Of a stretch of 64,000 nucleotides of DNA, positions 63,643 through 64,000 are shown in pieces. Both the position numbers and the translations under genes were made by a program. The DNA lies in contig CAJOMV010000016.1 in the NCBI GenBank assembly GCA_905235805.1, forward strand, positions 1-64,000, given 5' to 3'. Position 1 is the first letter of the stretch. Every line of letters begins with the position of its first letter. The notes under the pieces were generated by a model. The model was not told the origin of the DNA. It saw only the letters and a program-made list of their open reading frames with translations, and did no database searches. Source of the DNA: an uncultured Ruminiclostridium sp. GTDB taxonomy: Bacteria > Bacillota > Clostridia > Oscillospirales > Ruminococcaceae.

Positions 63643-64000
63643 TCAGCTTCTCTTCATTATCTCAAGGCACATTCTGCCGTTGTGGTAGGGGCATTTCCAC
63701 GGGTCAACCGTCGGCTTTGCGCTGTCGGGCTTACCGTCCTCGAGTATCTGCGAATACCATTCGCCGCCCTCGCGCTTGTCCGTTATCTCTGCCTTGATGT
63801 TGTCCCAGAGGGCGTTCGCTATGTCCAGATAGCGCTGCTCGCCGTACTTCTGCCAGCCGTTGGTGAAGCCCACGACGCCTTCCGCCTGCACCCACCAGAT
63901 GTGCATTCTGCTTATCTTGTCGTTCTCACGCTCGTTGTTCAGTGCGCCGTTCTCGAAGGCTATATCCGCGATATTGCGCACCACGGCTTCGTTCATCTCC
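63643..64000 (-). CDS. Cellobiose 2-epimerase (AGE family), C-terminal part
   Basis: The last 119 or so residues; the gene runs off the right edge. NIADIAFENGALNNERENDK, WWVQAEGVVGF, DKREGGEWYSQ and VDPWKCPYHNGRMCLEI match the C-terminal half of Ruminococcus albus cellobiose 2-epimerase as I remember it, including catalytic-pocket Trp and His residues. The enzyme turns cellobiose or mannobiose into the 2-epimer (for example glucosyl-mannose) for phosphorolysis. The M in the track is only an internal Met. Confidence 0.88.
   Translation of the reverse strand, partial: EMNEAVVRNIADIAFENGALNNERENDKISRMHIWWVQAEGVVGFTNGWQKYGEQRYLDIANALWDNIKAEITDKREGGEWYSQILEDGKPDSAKPTVDPWKCPYHNGRMCLEIMKRS

Overview
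The window reads as chromosomal DNA of an anaerobic, plant-fibre-using Firmicute of the Ruminococcus/Oscillospiraceae type. Signs of this are strong AGGAGG-type ribosome sites, TTGACA-17-TATAAT promoters, a type III glutamine synthetase, indolepyruvate ferredoxin oxidoreductase, a SufCBDSU operon, a galactan-use locus, and at the right edge a protein close to the cellobiose 2-epimerase known from Ruminococcus albus. The species cannot be named from this. There is no rRNA, CRISPR array, integrase or prophage. The only RNA gene found is tRNA-Arg(ACG).

Layout. 0.1-4.9 kb (minus): GlmU-like protein with a degenerate uridyltransferase half, two CPBP membrane proteases and RmuC. 5.0-8.8 kb (plus): divergent SecA and MnmE. 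9.1-14.4 kb (plus): a phosphotransferase, an unknown protein under a sigma-28-type promoter, and AddB without AddA. 14.7-18.4 kb (minus): IorA, IorB and a histidine kinase without a regulator. 18.7-20.0 kb (plus): secreted CAP protein and a second sigma-28-type gene. 20.4-24.6 kb (plus): citrate synthase, phosphotransferase, shikimate-kinase-like protein, VTC-type polyphosphate polymerase and DUF4956 membrane protein. 24.9-28.1 kb (plus): symporter, PaaK-type aryl-CoA ligase and acyl carrier protein. 28.3-30.4 kb (plus): GlnA type III behind a leader terminator.

30.5-44.6 kb (minus) is a galactan utilisation locus: secreted GH53 galactanase, ABC importer (binding protein, two permeases, ATPase), LacI regulator, GH2 beta-galactosidase and galactokinase, followed by an MscS channel. 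Galactan would be cut outside the cell, imported as oligosaccharides, hydrolysed and phosphorylated. A LacI-type operator overlaps the presumed start of transcription. 45.0-47.9 kb (minus): three tandem paralogues of unknown function behind a near-perfect sigma-28 promoter. 48.1-52.7 kb (plus): sufCBDSU.

52.7-58.8 kb (minus) is the most unusual part. It holds an unknown 237-aa protein, a VirD4/TraG-like ATPase without transmembrane segments, a 59-aa membrane peptide missing from the ORF track, a Sel1-repeat protein, and a 1003-aa fusion of a Clp-type AAA+ module to an FtsH-type AAA+ and M41 zinc protease. An AT-rich stretch with an imperfect direct repeat lies upstream. No conjugation genes accompany it, so it may be an undescribed protein-handling system. 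59.4-64.0 kb: two metallophosphoesterases, tRNA-Arg, PutP symporter, GNAT acetyltransferase and the end of cellobiose 2-epimerase.

Two window-wide patterns stand out: sigma-28-type promoters at three separate loci, and a family of modular intergenic hairpin repeats, one copy of which is interrupted by another.
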